In this document: positions 5,227 through 6,069 of the stretch, in pieces
Layout: the number at the start of each line of letters is the position of its first letter
Numbering within the stretch: position 1 is the first letter of the stretch
Source: an uncultured bacterium
Lineage (GTDB): Bacteria; Bacillota; Clostridia; Oscillospirales; Oscillospiraceae
Direction: 5' to 3'
Assembly (NCBI GenBank): GCA_949286295.1
Contig: CASECK010000113.1
Location: forward strand, 1-6,069
Length of the DNA stretch: 6,069 nucleotides
Notes under the pieces: model-generated
Database searches by the model: none
What the model was told of the DNA's origin: nothing
The model's input: the letters and a program-made list of their open reading frames with translations, nothing else
Position numbers and translations under genes: made by a program

Positions 5227-5280
5227 CCCGGGGGGCAGATGATCCCCGCATCAAATTTGCTCCGGGGAGCAATATGGAGG
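5227..5280 (+). promoter_or_regulatory. Alternative hairpins next to the carboxyltransferase ribosome binding site
   Basis: TCCCCG (5243-5248) can pair with CGGGGA (5263-5268). The CCCC can instead pair with the GGGGGG run at 5231-5236, and GCTC (5259-5262) with GAGC (5267-5270). These structures end 5-8 nt before the GGAGG at 5276-5280, which lies 9 nt ahead of the ATG. They could tune translation; no known riboswitch is recognised. Confidence 0.3.
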
Positions 5281-5289
5281 TCGTTCGAC

Positions 5290-6069
5290 ATGAGAAAAGT
5301 AAACTTTACCGAGACTGTCCTGCGTGACGCCAACCAGTCGCTGGTGGCCACCCGCCTGCCATACAGCAAGTTTGAGCCCATTCTGGAGACCATGGACAAG
5401 GCCGGATACTACTCCGCCGAGGTCTGGGGCGGCGCCACCTTCGACGTGTGCCTGCGCTACCTCCAGGAGGACCCCTGGGAGCGGCTGCGCAAAATCCGCG
5501 CCAAAATGCCCAACACCAAGCTGCAGATGCTGCTGCGGGGGCAGAACATCCTGGGCTATAAGCACTATCCCGACGACGTGGTGCGCAAGTTCGTGGAGTT
5601 CTCTGTCAAGAACGGCATCGACATCATCCGTATTTTCGACGCCCTCAATGATGTCCGCAACCTGAAGGTGGCCATCGAGGAGACGGTCAAGCAGGGCGCC
5701 CACGCCTCCGGCACCATCTGCTTCACCACCAGTCCCGTCCACACCCTGGAGAAGAATGTGAAGATGGTCAAGGAGCTGAAGCAGATGGGGGTCAAGTCCA
5801 TCTGCATCAAGGATATGGCTGGCATCATGGGGCCCAAGGAGGCCTATGACCTGTCCGCCGCCATCAAGGACGCCGTGCCCGAGCTGCCCCTGGTCATCCA
5901 CACCCATTGCACCACCGGCCTTGCCTTCATGACCTGCCTGAAGGCGGTGGAGGCCGGCGCCGACGTGCTGGACACCGCCATCTCCCCCATGTCCGGCGGC
6001 ACCTCCCAGCCCGCCACCGAGACCCTGGCCTATGCCCTGCGCAGCCTGGGCTATCAGGTGGAGCTGGAC
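5290..6069 (+). CDS. Oxaloacetate decarboxylase alpha / pyruvate carboxylase subunit B carboxyltransferase domain, 3' end cut by window edge
   Basis: The first 260 residues of a biotin-dependent carboxyltransferase that moves CO2 between carboxybiotin and pyruvate or oxaloacetate. The metal-dependent TIM-barrel motifs of the OadA/PycB/5S family are clear: TVLRDANQSL (9-18, metal ligand D13), LLRGQN (81-86), RIFDALND (114-121), IKDMAG (173-178, with K174 the lysine that is carboxylated in this family), HTHCTTG (204-210, metal ligands H204 and H206) and SPMSGGTSQP (232-241). GGAGG lies 9 nt before ATG 5290. The frame is open to the right edge; family members are about 450-650 aa and may carry a C-terminal biotin domain not visible here. 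The sequence cannot separate a sodium-pumping oxaloacetate decarboxylase from a two-subunit pyruvate carboxylase; downstream oadB/oadG-like or biotin carboxylase genes would decide. Confidence 0.93.
   Translation, partial: MRKVNFTETVLRDANQSLVATRLPYSKFEPILETMDKAGYYSAEVWGGATFDVCLRYLQEDPWERLRKIRAKMPNTKLQMLLRGQNILGYKHYPDDVVRKFVEFSVKNGIDIIRIFDALNDVRNLKVAIEETVKQGAHASGTICFTTSPVHTLEKNVKMVKELKQMGVKSICIKDMAGIMGPKEAYDLSAAIKDAVPELPLVIHTHCTTGLAFMTCLKAVEAGADVLDTAISPMSGGTSQPATETLAYALRSLGYQVELD

Noticed and set aside
5251..5907. 218-codon minus-strand open frame
   Set aside because: Antisense to the highly conserved carboxyltransferase gene; His/Leu/Gly-rich shadow product.

Overview
The window looks like chromosomal DNA from a GC-rich, Gram-positive-type anaerobe, most likely a gut Clostridia member of the Oscillospiraceae (Flavonifractor/Lawsonibacter-like). 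This is inferred from strong GGAGG ribosome binding sites, sigma-A type promoters, a Bacillus/Clostridia-type Tex protein, a cobalamin riboswitch controlling an ECF vitamin transporter component, and an OadA/PycB-type carboxyltransferase. No rRNA, tRNA, IS element or CRISPR array was seen.

Left half, minus strand (1-3149): tex (S1-domain RNA-binding protein, 715 aa) is followed 37 bp downstream by an M19-family membrane dipeptidase gene that runs off the left edge of the window. They probably form one transcription unit from a sigma-A promoter at 3183-3211.

Middle, plus strand (about 3246-4438): divergent from tex is a compact cassette. It has an extended -10 promoter, a 5' hairpin, a clear cobalamin (B12) riboswitch, a 130-aa membrane-anchored or secreted protein with a DUF4430 (transcobalamin C-terminal-like) domain, and a 170-aa ECF transporter S component starting 4 bp after its stop codon. 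A 16-bp hairpin closes the unit. The riboswitch makes vitamin B12 the likely substrate. The cassette reads as a minimal two-gene B12 scavenging system: an extracytoplasmic intrinsic-factor-like domain next to an S component that would borrow a shared EcfA-A'-T energising module encoded elsewhere. This is the most interesting part of the window.

Right part, plus strand (4439-6069): about 850 bp without a conventional gene precedes a 5'-complete oxaloacetate decarboxylase alpha / pyruvate carboxylase subunit B gene that continues past the right edge. This stretch is not empty. It holds a near-perfect sigma-A promoter (TTGACA-17-TACAAT), a hairpin-rich leader with a possible weak terminator, a 27-codon arginine-rich ORF with a good ribosome binding site, an intrinsic terminator with competing antiterminator and anti-antiterminator pairings (a trp-leader-like attenuator layout), a 44-codon ORF with a very strong Shine-Dalgarno sequence, a second long terminator hairpin, and a weaker promoter just ahead of the carboxyltransferase gene. 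I recognise no known RNA family or protein family in the 4512-5107 stretch.
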